This document shows positions 9,346 to 17,610 of a DNA stretch of 64,000 nucleotides, piece by piece. How positions within the stretch are numbered: position 1 is the first letter of the stretch; every line of letters begins with the position of its first letter. The notes below the pieces were generated by a model, which was given only the letters and a program-made list of their open reading frames with translations, was not told where the DNA came from and ran no database searches. This DNA is from Syntrophus aciditrophicus SB (GTDB lineage Bacteria; Desulfobacterota; Syntrophia; Syntrophales; Syntrophaceae), in NCBI RefSeq assembly GCF_000013405.1, contig NC_007759.1:1055001-1119000 (forward strand). The letters run 5' to 3'. A program made the position numbers and the translations under genes.

Positions 9346-10339
9346 TTCTCTTTTCTTTGTTATCTTTTTGGTCGGAGTGGCTCTGATTTTTGACTTCATC
9401 AACGGCTTTCACGATTCTGCAAACTCCATTGCCACCGTGGTCTCCACCCGAGTACTCTCACCGAAATATGCAGTCCTCTGGGCGGCATTTTTCAATTTTA
9501 TAGCCTTTCTTTTTATCGGTGTCCCGGTTGCCAAAACAATCGGAACCGGCATCATCGACCCGCGCATTATTGATAATCTGCTCATCTTCGCCACACTGAG
9601 TGCGGCAATTATCTGGAATCTCATCACCTGGTATTTTGGATTGCCGAGTAGTTCATCCCACGCACTGATCGGAGGGCTGATTGGCGCCGGGATCGTAAAA
9701 GGGGGAACAGAAGTCCTTGTCTGGAAGGGCATCACCAAAACAACCATCTTCATTGTTGTTTCGCCGGTCATCGGCATGATGATTGGATTCGTGCTTATGC
9801 TACTTGTTCTGCACCTGTTCCGCAGGGCTCATCCTACTAAAATGGATCATGTATTCCGAAAAATGCAGCTTTTTTCGGCCGCTGTTTACAGTTTGGGGCA
9901 CGGCATGAATGACGCACAAAAAACCATGGGTATTATTGCCATGGTCCTTTTCAGCAGTGGACTATTGGGGCCGACTTTCCACATCCCCTTCTGGATCATC
10001 ATTACGTGCCATGCAGCCATTGCACTGGGAACGGTTTCGGGAGGGTGGAGAATTGTAAAAACGATGGGTACCCGCATCACAAAGCTTCGACCGATAGGCG
10101 GGTTTTGTGCGGAGACAGCAGCTGCCATGTCTATCATTGGAGCCTCTCTGGCGGGCATTCCGGTCAGCACAACCCACACCATCACGGGAGCGATATTGGG
10201 AGTCGGTTCCACAATTCGATTTAGTGCCGTCCGTTGGGGGATCGCCGGAACGATAATCTGGGCCTGGGTTCTCACCATTCCGATTTCGGCACTCATTTCC
10301 GCCCTGATTTACTGTGTCGCGCGGTCCTTGTCCCAGTAG
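9338..10339 (+). CDS. pit: inorganic phosphate transporter, PiT family
   Basis: 333-aa inner-membrane carrier that imports phosphate (as metal phosphate) with protons or sodium. It has about ten hydrophobic segments and both copies of the PiT signature: DFINGFHDSANSIATVVSTR near residue 20 and the second, GHGMNDAQKTMGIIAMVL, near residue 190. GLPSSSSHALIGGLIGAG and GIPVSTTHTITGAILGVG are the paired re-entrant motifs. The length is typical of the short bacterial class. It follows the DUF47 gene with an 8-base overlap and ends 56 bases before the convergent DUF502 gene. Confidence 0.96.
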   Translation: MLDSLFFVIFLVGVALIFDFINGFHDSANSIATVVSTRVLSPKYAVLWAAFFNFIAFLFIGVPVAKTIGTGIIDPRIIDNLLIFATLSAAIIWNLITWYFGLPSSSSHALIGGLIGAGIVKGGTEVLVWKGITKTTIFIVVSPVIGMMIGFVLMLLVLHLFRRAHPTKMDHVFRKMQLFSAAVYSLGHGMNDAQKTMGIIAMVLFSSGLLGPTFHIPFWIIITCHAAIALGTVSGGWRIVKTMGTRITKLRPIGGFCAETAAAMSIIGASLAGIPVSTTHTITGAILGVGSTIRFSAVRWGIAGTIIWAWVLTIPISALISALIYCVARSLSQ

Positions 10340-10395
10340 AATCCCTCTCTGATTTAAAAGATGCCGCCGATTTAAAAGAGCTCTGTTGGAGCTTG

Positions 10396-10947
10396 TCACT
10401 TCATTCGCTGCTTTCCCAAAACCCCGCCGGAAACAATAAAAGCCATCGCTTTAGAGCTTTCTATATTCAGAGGGCTAACCCTGTCCGACGGAAATATCAA
10501 TACCTGACCGGCAAAATTATACGACTGCGGCAGGTAAACCGCGACGTGTTCTGACAGGGACAACATACTCAGGTCTTCCCTTGTAATAAATCCCACTACT
10601 TTAGGTCCACCTGATATAATTTCTACGATGGCCGGCTTATCAAAACTTTTCTTCTCGCCGGCTAATGCATGTGCAAAGTCTTTAATGGCTGCGTACAACA
10701 ATTTGACCACGGGCAATCTGATAAAAATCCGGTCTATGAGGGCAAACAATTTATTCCCAAAATAATTTGAAGCCAAAAAACCGATCAGTGTAATAAATGC
10801 AACTGTCATAGCAGAACCCAGGCCGGGAATTGGAAGATTCAATAGACCATCGAACGTTCTGACAGCCCAAACAATTATCGTAACGGTCAAAGCTGCCGGC
10901 ACAAAAACCAATAGACCTTTTATAAAATAACCTAATAAATTCTTCAC
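10396..10947 (-). CDS. DUF502 family membrane protein
   Basis: 183 aa. The family has two N-terminal membrane helices (YFIKGLLVFVPAALTVTIIV and GLGSAMTVAFITLIGFLAS) followed by a conserved cytoplasmic part (RIPVVKLLYAAIKDFAHAL-like and VVGFITREDL), as in plant LAZ1/COV-like and bacterial DUF502 proteins of unknown function. The start is GTG, placed directly after the stop of the upstream selenoprotein candidate (zero spacing), with GGAGAG inside that gene as ribosome site, so the two genes are translationally coupled. The role is unknown; the pairing suggests a membrane-redox function (inference). Confidence 0.85.
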   Translation of the reverse strand: MKNLLGYFIKGLLVFVPAALTVTIIVWAVRTFDGLLNLPIPGLGSAMTVAFITLIGFLASNYFGNKLFALIDRIFIRLPVVKLLYAAIKDFAHALAGEKKSFDKPAIVEIISGGPKVVGFITREDLSMLSLSEHVAVYLPQSYNFAGQVLIFPSDRVSPLNIESSKAMAFIVSGGVLGKQRMK

Positions 10948-11217
10948 TTACCGCTCTCCGTTTAATATGACGAAAATACGACTTTCTTCCGCTTTGTCCT
11001 TATCAGTTACGATGCCAACTGGCACAAGCTCTTTTTCAAACAAAAAATTCGTTGAGCTTCTAACAAAATGATAGGGCTCCGCTTCTTTCGAATCTGTCGT
11101 GAAGATTTGCAGTTCCAGCCTGTCATCGTACTTTTCCTTCATCTCCTCAGCTACGCCTATAGCCTTTCTGCAGGTCGGTCAAGGATTCCCACCATGAAAT
11201 ACAAGTAACTCTGCCAT
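10948..11217 (-). CDS. candidate selenoprotein, thioredoxin-like, 89 aa (Sec13)
   Basis: An in-frame TGA at 11179-11181 lies between an ATG with a strong ribosome site (AAGGAGGTT, 11217) and a 76-codon continuation. Read through, the N-terminus is MAELLVFHGGNPUPTCRKAI, that is a beta strand then U-x-x-C at the position where thioredoxin-fold proteins carry CxxC, followed by an amphipathic helix and a second strand (LELQIFTTDS). The C-terminal half (VPVGIVTDKDKAEESRIFVIL) completes a small alpha/beta domain. A hairpin suited to a bacterial SECIS follows the TGA. The host has selD and a Sec-type FdhA in this same window, so UGA can be decoded. A nonsense mutation is the alternative, but a strong start site, a perfect UxxC and the coupled DUF502 gene argue against it. 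No other thioredoxin gene is near. Confidence 0.75.
11145..11181 (-). promoter_or_regulatory. putative SECIS hairpin of the Trx-like selenoprotein
   Basis: Starting at the TGA, CCT-G-CAG pairs with CTG-AGG (one bulged G), leaving a 17-base loop that contains further G-rich sequence. The distance from the TGA (4 bases to the stem) is short but in the range seen for bacterial SECIS elements. Structure judged by eye only. Confidence 0.45.
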
Positions 11218-11394
11218 GTTAACCTCCTTACGGTTTCATATTCATTATTGTTTCAATAGAAAACACTCATTTTTTCATATAATAATTACTTTGAAAGCAC
11301 AATAATGATAACGCATAGTAATTCTGACTCTTTATGATAATGAGAATTTGTGAACTACAGGCAGCAATACTCAAAGTTAATCAATACCATCCTT

Positions 11395-11509
11395 AAAAAC
11401 ATCTCAGAAGCAGTAATTTTCTCACCTCTAAATTGATACCGTTTCCCCCTCAATCTTAACCATTGCCGATGACTTTTCTGTTGTCTGATCAACTTGATTA
11501 CCGCAAAGT
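11395..11509. repeat. diverged dispersed repeat, copy B
   Basis: It aligns by eye with 3263-3363 over about 90 bases with several indels. Adjacent sequence differs, so the unit is short. Its nature is unknown. Confidence 0.4.
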
Positions 11510-12621
11510 CCTGCCAACAAAAGCCAGAGCGTCTTCTCAATGTCGGAAGCGGCCGGCCTATAGCCGGATAACAATGACAAAGGATAGCAAATATCATAAC
11601 GACATGCCGACAGGATTGATGACTGGCCGGGTAGAGGCTGGGTGATTGCCGCCATGAAGACCGTATTTAAGCGATCTGTGAGAAGAACTGATCGTTTGGT
11701 CAAAACGGCATCATTTTGAGGGGGTGTGGATAAGGCAGCATGAAAGACATCGTGAGAATGAAAGGTTTGATGCGCTGGCGCGTGCTATTGGCGAGTTGGA
11801 TAGACTTGATTTTTTCGGCTGTGAAGCTGTGAAGAAAAAGTCCGGGATGTTATGGTGTGGTTGAAGGCGGAGAGGATGCATTAAGATTGGTTATAAAAAA
11901 CCAACCCAAATTATTTTTGCACTTCGTTTTCCGCGCCAACCTCCCGGCATGACTGAATATTGGCTGGGGTTTTTCGCCTTTGCATTAAAAGGTGCAGCCG
12001 TGAGGTACGCAGAGAAAGTTAATCTGTCACGAAGGGCAAATTAGGGTTCTCACCCACGGCTGCATCACAGCTATACCGTGTCGGACAGTATTTTTCAACA
12101 AATAAGTTACATATACAGGAAAAGATGTGATGTTCTGGCGCGGGCAGCTATATGGCGAAAAAAGTATGCTTGAGAGCGCTGTACAGGGGGTAAAGTCGGG
12201 GTTACTGTCAATTCGGGTCTTGTTCACGATAATTTGTTGAGCAACGCTGATTTGATTACAATTTCGTAAATGCGCTGCGCTCCTTTCACCGGGGAAAGGG
12301 TTCACTGGGTGTATGTTCTCAAGTTCCTGCGCATACCCCCGGATATAAACCAACACGTACTTTTTCTTCTTCGAGTTTAACCATTGGCCTACAATCGACC
12401 GGATCGGCAGTTGCCACAGCATATCCAGTCGGTTCAATAAGCGGTTTCTTAGAAGATACGATAAGAATCGGGCCGAGAAAAGATGTTTTCCACGTCCTGT
12501 TCAGATAAACAGCTCAATTCCGCTTAATCCCATATCTGCCTATGCCAGTTTGCAGATGGAATATTTCCCGTAACTAATCAGGGTTGCTTTACTCTTTAAA
12601 TGCGGCATTATATAGGATTGA

Positions 12622-12644
12622 GATTGCCTGTTATATAGGCAATC
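12622..12644. repeat. perfect 8-bp inverted repeat
   Basis: GATTGCCT, a 7-base loop, then AGGCAATC. There is no T tract, so it is not a classic terminator. It lies in an otherwise empty AT-rich region and its role is unknown. Confidence 0.4.
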
Positions 12645-12949
12645 AGGTAAATCTCTATTAATTTTTCCTGTTTCGTCATTCCTCTCCACAGAAATCAGTG
12701 AAGTTATAAACAAGACCTGTTGATATAGTTCCCTAATATATTGAATTCTTATAATGTTCTTTATCAACACTCTCTTCGTGGCAGTTATCAAAATGTTTTT
12801 TCCTAAGCTCAGAATCCGACTTGAGAAATATGTACGGATAATTCATGTTGACTCAGAAAGTTTGGCAGAGAGGAAATTTGCCGCATGAGAGGCGAGTTCG
12901 TGTATGAACTATTTCATCTTGTGTTCTTATGGGTCAATGAATGTTATGA

Positions 12950-13160
12950 ATTACTCCCCAGTGTGCTGGGGTAAAATGGGAGGAGGGAATCTGTGTTTCA
13001 TCTAATGCCCATGAGCATGGTTTGTAGAGTAGATCCTCCTCCCACCTGCTTTGTTCTGTAACTCGAACGGTACCAGAAACCTTCTCAAATGGGAATGAGT
13101 TTGCACTTACAAGATTGATTCGAACGAAGCGCTTTTACTGAAGATCATATTCATTGTTTA
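12950..13160 (+). ncRNA. possible IS110 bridge RNA in the left end
   Basis: The non-coding stretch just before the IS110 transposase is rich in hairpins: CCCCAG-TGTG-CTGGGG at 12956-12971, then a perfect 10-bp stem TGGGAGGAGG (12977-12986) with CCTCCTCCCA (13035-13044) enclosing a 48-base internal loop. IS110-group elements are known to encode a structured bridge RNA in this position, with loops that pair to target and donor DNA. I cannot assign the pairing loops without the element ends. Confidence 0.4.
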
Positions 13161-13176
13161 AGAGATGTGGCTTATT

Positions 13177-14148
13177 ATGTCTTTATCCGCTGTTCTTGGG
13201 ATAGTGCTGGCGAAGCAGAAATTTGATGCTGCCCTTCTTGTCGATGGGAAGACCAAGCATAAGACCTGCAAAAATTCAGTGGAAGGATTTGAGGCATTGA
13301 CCCTTTGGCTTACGAAGCAGGAGGTTGAGAAGGTACATGCCTATCTGGAAGCAACTGGTAGTTACGGGGAGGATTTAGCGGTCTATCTTCATGATGCGGG
13401 TCACATCGTCAGTATCATCAATCCTGCCAGGATCAAAGGTTTTGCTCAGAGTGAGATGATTCGTACCAAGACGGACAAGATGGATGCTGCCCTGATTGCC
13501 CGGTTCTGTCTGGCCATGAAGCCCAAGGAATGGACTCCACCTTTACCAGAGATGAGATCCTTGGAAGCTCTGGTCAGACGGGTTGATAGCCTGATCGACA
13601 TGCGCAGTCAGGAGAAAAACCGGCTCAGCACATCGCACGAATCTGTTACTTCGATGATCAAAGAGCATATTGCTTATCTGGATCGGGAAATTGAAAAACT
13701 CAGGAAACAAATTGACGAATTAATAAGGAAAAATCCACAGCTCAAAGAGAAAGAGGAATTGCTGGAATCTATTCCCGTTTTGGGCAAAGCCACCATTCCA
13801 CGACTCATGGCAGAGCTGGACGATCTGGATAAATTCAATCACGTTCGTGAAATGGTGGCTTTCATAGGACTTGCACCGCGAGAAAAGTTGTCAGGATCGT
13901 CGATTAAGGGAAAGCCCAGATTATCAAAAATCGGACATGCCAAGCTCAGAAAAGCGTTGTATACGCCGGCCCTGGTGTCCATTCAATGTAATCCCGTGAT
14001 GATTGATTTTTATAAACGCCTGAAAAATAAGGGCAAAAATGAGAAGGTTATTGTTTGCGCAATTATGCGCAAATTGGTTCATGTGATTTTTGGTGTTCTG
14101 AAATCCGGGAAAAAATATGACCCTAACTTCAAGCCAATTTTGGCTTGA
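13177..14148 (+). CDS. IS110 family transposase, probably catalytically dead
   Basis: RuvC-like DEDD recombinase, 323 aa. Visible are YLEATGSYGEDLAVYL (the Glu), IRTKTDKMDAALIARFC (the two later Asp), a coiled central helix (about residues 155-190) and the C-terminal Tnp20 domain with SIPVLGKATIPRLMAEL, FIGLAPREKLSGSSIKGKPRLSKIG and the catalytic-type Ser. The first catalytic Asp, in the usual G-I-D-V-A-K, is missing: the sequence reads LGIVLAKQKFD. That should destroy metal binding. I place the start at 13177 (MSLSAVLG), which fits the family N-terminus; ATG 13165 is an alternative. No second copy is seen in the window. Confidence 0.88.
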   Translation: MSLSAVLGIVLAKQKFDAALLVDGKTKHKTCKNSVEGFEALTLWLTKQEVEKVHAYLEATGSYGEDLAVYLHDAGHIVSIINPARIKGFAQSEMIRTKTDKMDAALIARFCLAMKPKEWTPPLPEMRSLEALVRRVDSLIDMRSQEKNRLSTSHESVTSMIKEHIAYLDREIEKLRKQIDELIRKNPQLKEKEELLESIPVLGKATIPRLMAELDDLDKFNHVREMVAFIGLAPREKLSGSSIKGKPRLSKIGHAKLRKALYTPALVSIQCNPVMIDFYKRLKNKGKNEKVIVCAIMRKLVHVIFGVLKSGKKYDPNFKPILA

Positions 14149-14572
14149 CAAGAACGGTATCTACAAATCGTTTTGATCAGTTGAAGACCAAAGTTAAAGA
14201 TTTACAATTGAAAGTACGCAAATTCGCCAATTTATCAAATGCCTGGCTGATGTATAAAAGGAAAAAATTTGCATGCAAACAGCTTTGCTCATTTTTGCTA
14301 TATAGAAAATTCTCCTACCAGTTCACTCCATTTAAGGTTTCAATCATATCTCATGAGCTTATGGCAAAAACAGACCCATCTTTATTCTTATGCATCTAAG
14401 CATATTTTTATCCTAAAGTAATGGTTTTACAGGAAATAATTCATAATAGGACCGATTGTTTGTGTCTTTATAATCCTGTATTGTTAATCTGAGAACTTGG
14501 AAGATCGGCAATAAAAGAAGGGGTTCAAGTCCGAATAAATTACACACAGCTCAAATGGAAGGAGAGAAGATC
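14149..14572. other. intergenic after IS110, 424 bp
   Basis: No gene seen. It must contain the right end of the IS110 element, which I cannot place because IS110 ends lack inverted repeats. Confidence 0.4.
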
Positions 14573-15553
14573 ATGAAAAGGCTTTTGAATTTATTGTCTG
14601 TCTTTATCCTCTTATTTGGACTATATGGACTGGTTAACGCTGACGATATTAAAAGAAAGGAGATAACCAGATCAATGACTCTCAAAAAGGACCTACGCTT
14701 TGTAATAATCCCTAAAGTAGTTCACCCTTGGTTTGATGAAGTAAATAAGGGTGCTCTATATCAAGCTGAATTACTTGAAAAACAACTGGGTATCAAAGTT
14801 ACTGTCGATTATATGGCGCCGAAATCGGCTGACGTAGCTGAGCAGAACTCAATTCTTGAAAAGGCCGCATCAACTGGTCCCGATGGCATTGCCATCGATC
14901 CTCTTGTTGCCATCGGCAATATGCCAGTTATAGACAAAATCAGAAAACAAGGTATTACGGTTATTGTATTCGACTCTCCGTCTCCGAAAGCCGGGATTTT
15001 AAGTGTCGGGAACGACTTTACTCAGCAGGGAGTTATTGCTGCTGAACGTCTGGTTGGGTTGATCGGAGGAACTGGAAAGGTTGCTGTAATGCAAGGTTTT
15101 CCGACGGCACCAAACCATAAAGAACGTTATGAGGCACAAATCGCCGTATTGAAAAAATATCCCAGCATAACAATTGTTGATGGAGGCATTGACAATGACG
15201 ATATTCAAACTGCAAAGCAACAGGCAAAATCTGTTCTTGCATCGAATCCTGACCTGAAAGGTTACTTGTGCTGTGACGCATCAGGTCCGATAGGCATTGC
15301 CGCAGCGATAAAGGAAGCCGGCAGGGTTGGTAAAGTAAAAGCTGTCGGTATGGATGGAATTAAACCGATACTTGAAGCAATAAAGCAAGGGGCACTAGAA
15401 TCATCATCGTCAACCATTCCGAGAATGCAGGGCTCAATGTCGATTTTGATGTTATGGCAAGCTTCAATCGGTGTTCCAATTCCACAAAGAATTGATACGG
15501 GCATTGATGTGATAACCAGTGATAATGTTGATTATTATTTAGGTTTGAACTGA
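14573..15553 (+). CDS. periplasmic sugar-binding protein (type I, RbsB-like), orphan
   Basis: 327-aa substrate-binding protein of the ribose/galactose type (peripla_BP_4). It has a signal peptide (KRLLNLLSVFILLFGLYGLVNAD), then the alternating strand-helix fold: FVIIPKVVHPWFDEVNKGA, GPDGIAIDPLVAIGNMPVID, ITVIVFDSPSPKAG, GTGKVAVMQGFPTAPNHKERYEA region, LKGYLCCDASGPIGIAAAIKEAG and VKAVGMDGIKPILEAIKQGA. ATG 14573 is chosen because GGAAGGAG precedes it and the earlier in-frame ATG overlaps that site. No ATPase or permease lies nearby, so it either serves a distant ABC transporter or acts as a sensor. The ligand cannot be told; a pentose or an autoinducer-2-like sugar is possible. Confidence 0.9.
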   Translation: MKRLLNLLSVFILLFGLYGLVNADDIKRKEITRSMTLKKDLRFVIIPKVVHPWFDEVNKGALYQAELLEKQLGIKVTVDYMAPKSADVAEQNSILEKAASTGPDGIAIDPLVAIGNMPVIDKIRKQGITVIVFDSPSPKAGILSVGNDFTQQGVIAAERLVGLIGGTGKVAVMQGFPTAPNHKERYEAQIAVLKKYPSITIVDGGIDNDDIQTAKQQAKSVLASNPDLKGYLCCDASGPIGIAAAIKEAGRVGKVKAVGMDGIKPILEAIKQGALESSSSTIPRMQGSMSILMLWQASIGVPIPQRIDTGIDVITSDNVDYYLGLN

Positions 15554-15622
15554 TGCTCTTTTCTGTTCAATATTTCATTTAAATTTCCTTTGGATAAAAA
15601 AGTTGAATAATATATCACTGCA

Positions 15623-16144
15623 ATGAAAAAAACATCATCATTACGGGATTATCAGGAATAGGAAAGACGACCTTGATCAAGGGTCATCTAACTGAGATAC
15701 GAGATCTTAACTCTATCGGGTTTTATACGGAAGAAATCCGGGAGAATGGTATTCGAGATTTTCCCTGATCAGCGTTAGTGTCGAGAAAAGCATTCTATCT
15801 CAGGAGGATACCCGAAGCCGATCCAAGGTGGGAAAATATGACGTTGATCTTTCCAGCTTTGAGAATTTTATCGGCGACATTCCGTTTCGTCATCCAGCTA
15901 AAAGACTTGTTATTATTGATGAGATCGGTGAGATGGAGTACTTTTCAACGGTGTTCACTGACTTGAGCAGTGAACTGCTCTCTTCAGACAAATTGGTTGT
16001 TGCCACGGCAGCATCTAAGGGACGGGTTTGATTGCCCATGTCAAAAGCCGGCCGGATATTGAATTGATTGAAATAACCCAGGACAACCGAAACTATCTCC
16101 TGCCAGATATTCTGAACCATGTCACCACGAATCGACAATCATGA
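15623..16144 (+). pseudogene. THEP1-type nucleoside-triphosphatase, frameshifted
   Basis: A decayed NTPase of the THEP1/YP family (P-loop, archaeal and thermophile type). Three single-base deletions split it. The first is in the A run after the ATG; the frame then resumes NIIITGLSGIGKTTLIKGHL (Walker A) through SIGFYTEEIRENGIR. The second is near 15754, followed by GFSLISVSVEKSIL and KVGKYDVDLSSFENF. The third is near 16029, after KRLVIIDEIGEMEYF (Walker B) and KLVVATAASKGR, followed by LIAHVKSRPDIELIEIT to the stop. Each break restores the family sequence when one base is added, so decay is recent or the breaks are base-call errors. Confidence 0.8.
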
Positions 16145-16166
16145 ACAATGATTACACGTATACTCC

Positions 16167-16405
16167 ATGAATTCTGAAGATCGGGAAGTTCATTCTGATA
16201 AGAACGTCCTCTTGGAATTGGCGAAAATAAAAATACCGTTCGGGAAGTATGATGGCTTTCATCTTGTGAATCTCCCGGGCACTATATCCTCTTGTTCTCC
16301 CCCGAAGGTTTCCCCAGGGGTGAACTCGGAGACCTTCTTAAAATGGTTCATGAGATCAAAGTCAATGGACTGGAATACCTATTTAAGCCGTTTAAGGATA
16401 AATAG
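16167..16405 (+). pseudogene. DUF3820 family protein, frameshifted
   Basis: Small putative quorum-sensing-regulated family protein (DUF3820). The first frame has LLELAKIKIPFGKYDGFHLVNLP, then one missing base near 16278 (inside CCCGGG) shifts the frame. The family sequence continues as HYILLFSPEGFPRGELGDLL and MVHEIKVNGLEYLFKPFKDK to TAG at 16405. Intact relatives are about 75-80 aa. The break is of the same kind as in the neighbouring THEP1 gene. Confidence 0.75.
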
Positions 16406-16415
16406 AGGCAATTTC

Positions 16416-16679
16416 TTACATCCTTTCAGGGTTTTGTTTTATTAACTGCAACTTCTCCGCACGAGACATCTTTTTGATCTGTGCCTCTCGCTTCAAGACC
16501 CCCGACAAACTATCGACCATTTCAAGATGGACCAATTTAACGGGTCGCCGTGATTTGGTATACTTTGCCCCGTATTTGCCGCTGTTATGTTCCTGAAGCC
16601 GTTTTTCTATGTTAACGGTCCATCCTGTGTACAGGGTTTTATCGGAACATTCCAGGATGTAGACGTAGTTTTTGCTCAT
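16416..16679 (-). CDS. GIY-YIG nuclease family protein
   Basis: 87-aa single-domain GIY-YIG protein of the YhbQ/UPF0213 type. It has YVYILECSDKTLYTGWTVN (the GIY-YIG motif, here VYI and YTG), the helix EKRLQEHNSGKYGAKYTKSRRPVKLV with catalytic Arg and Tyr, and the Glu in LKREAQIKKMSRAEKLQLI. The family cuts structured or nicked DNA; its cellular role is unclear. It has the full family length and is intact, unlike its upstream neighbours. Confidence 0.93.
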   Translation of the reverse strand: MSKNYVYILECSDKTLYTGWTVNIEKRLQEHNSGKYGAKYTKSRRPVKLVHLEMVDSLSGVLKREAQIKKMSRAEKLQLIKQNPERM

Positions 16680-16736
16680 TTTTTATCGTTACAATCTTTA
16701 TAAAAGAGGCACCACAATTCGTTTTTTTATTGATGA

Positions 16737-17096
16737 TTACTTTCCACCCTTGCCGGTCAAACTCGGAGGCTGTTTCTGTGCATCGATCAAATGTCTTACT
16801 GCAAGAATCGGATGGGAGTAGATCATCTTTGGTCCGGAAAATCGCATGACTGTTTTGATCTTTTCCCTCATATCCGGTTTATAGCAATGGATCGGACATT
16901 TGGCGCACACCGGTTTGCCCTTCCTGAAGGGGCACCGGAGAACCCTCTGCATGGCATATTCAAGTAATCCCCGGCAGGATTCGCAAGGTTTATCGGTACC
17001 ATGATGATGCCGGCAGTATAGATCAATCATAATTCTGACTGTTTTGAGTTCCCGTTCTATTCTCTTCACCATTCTTGAAAAACTATGCTTTCCCAT
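16737..17096 (-). CDS. nitrous oxide-stimulated promoter family protein (YgbA-like)
   Basis: 119-aa Cys-rich protein of the PF11756 family, often under nitric-oxide control in other bacteria. It contains RIERELKTVRIMIDLYCRHHHG, CESCRGLLEYAMQRVLRCPFR, KPVCAKCPIHCYKPDMREKIK and the ending MRFSGPKMIYSHPILAVRHLID. The Cys set (CxxC, C, CxxC, C) suggests an Fe-S or zinc site. ATG 17096 is taken as start; the region before it overlaps the end of the upstream gene by 14 bases. It lies just downstream of the 160-aa unknown gene on the same strand. Confidence 0.88.
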   Translation of the reverse strand: MGKHSFSRMVKRIERELKTVRIMIDLYCRHHHGTDKPCESCRGLLEYAMQRVLRCPFRKGKPVCAKCPIHCYKPDMREKIKTVMRFSGPKMIYSHPILAVRHLIDAQKQPPSLTGKGGK

Positions 17097-17565
17097 CCAC
17101 AAACAGCAGTTTCAGGAACTCATCTTTCGGACTCTTGTAGCTCAGATAAGACATCGAGGATTCATTCAGTCGAAATGGGGCCTCAAGTGACGATTTCCGG
17201 TCGTGAAGGAGATGGAATTTTGTCTGAAATATCAGATTATTAATTGAACCCGTTACTCGCCGGTCAGTCATTTTGGACAACAGGACGTTTTTATCTTCTA
17301 ACTCATTAATCATATTAAAGAACATCTCATTCCCATCCAAGGTTATAAACTCTTTCATAGTGGACAAGGTTTCTTGAACAAACTGTTTCTCGTTGGTAAT
17401 TCCTCGTCCATACATAACCATGGAGTATAGAGATGCTGTGTTTCGCAGGATCATATATTGGGTGTGCTTGGCTTTGAATAGATTAGCACTCCAGTATATC
17501 AAGGCATTTTTCTCCTTGTCGGATGGAAGAGCAAGTGAAGGTGTGACTCCAATTTTCCTGGCCAA
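17083..17565 (-). CDS. hypothetical protein, possibly DUF6933-like, 5' end uncertain
   Basis: 160 aa from a TTG. Coding-like residues (DLSDYFKLARKIGV) extend in frame upstream to about 17589 but no start codon fits there, so the gene may have lost its true start by a small indel. The core (YWSANLFKAKHTQYMILRNT, LSTMKEFITLDG, MTDRRVTGSINNLIFQTKF, SYKSPKDEFLKLL) resembles DUF6933-type proteins, which I recall only loosely. It is soluble, with no catalytic motif. It overlaps the YgbA-like gene by 14 bases, so the two are coupled. Confidence 0.6.
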   Translation of the reverse strand: MARKIGVTPSLALPSDKEKNALIYWSANLFKAKHTQYMILRNTASLYSMVMYGRGITNEKQFVQETLSTMKEFITLDGNEMFFNMINELEDKNVLLSKMTDRRVTGSINNLIFQTKFHLLHDRKSSLEAPFRLNESSMSYLSYKSPKDEFLKLLFVDGKA

Positions 17566-17610
17566 TTTAAAGTAATCCGAAAGATCATTATGGTGTCCTC
17601 ATCATTATTA

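Larger units (their letters stand above)
11218..12949. other. gene-poor stretch, 1.7 kb, with remnants
   Basis: No intact gene seen. It holds repeat copy B (11395-11509), a coding-like fragment on the plus strand ending in TGA at 11864 (residues such as RENERFDALARAIGELDRLD, no start), and a perfect 8-bp inverted repeat GATTGCCT with a 7-base loop at 12622-12644. The open frame on the minus strand at 12027-12437 has no coding character. The stretch looks like decayed mobile DNA in front of the IS110 element. Confidence 0.45.

Noticed and set aside
12027-12437. Minus-strand 136-aa frame
   Set aside because: No ribosome site, no coding character and no family.
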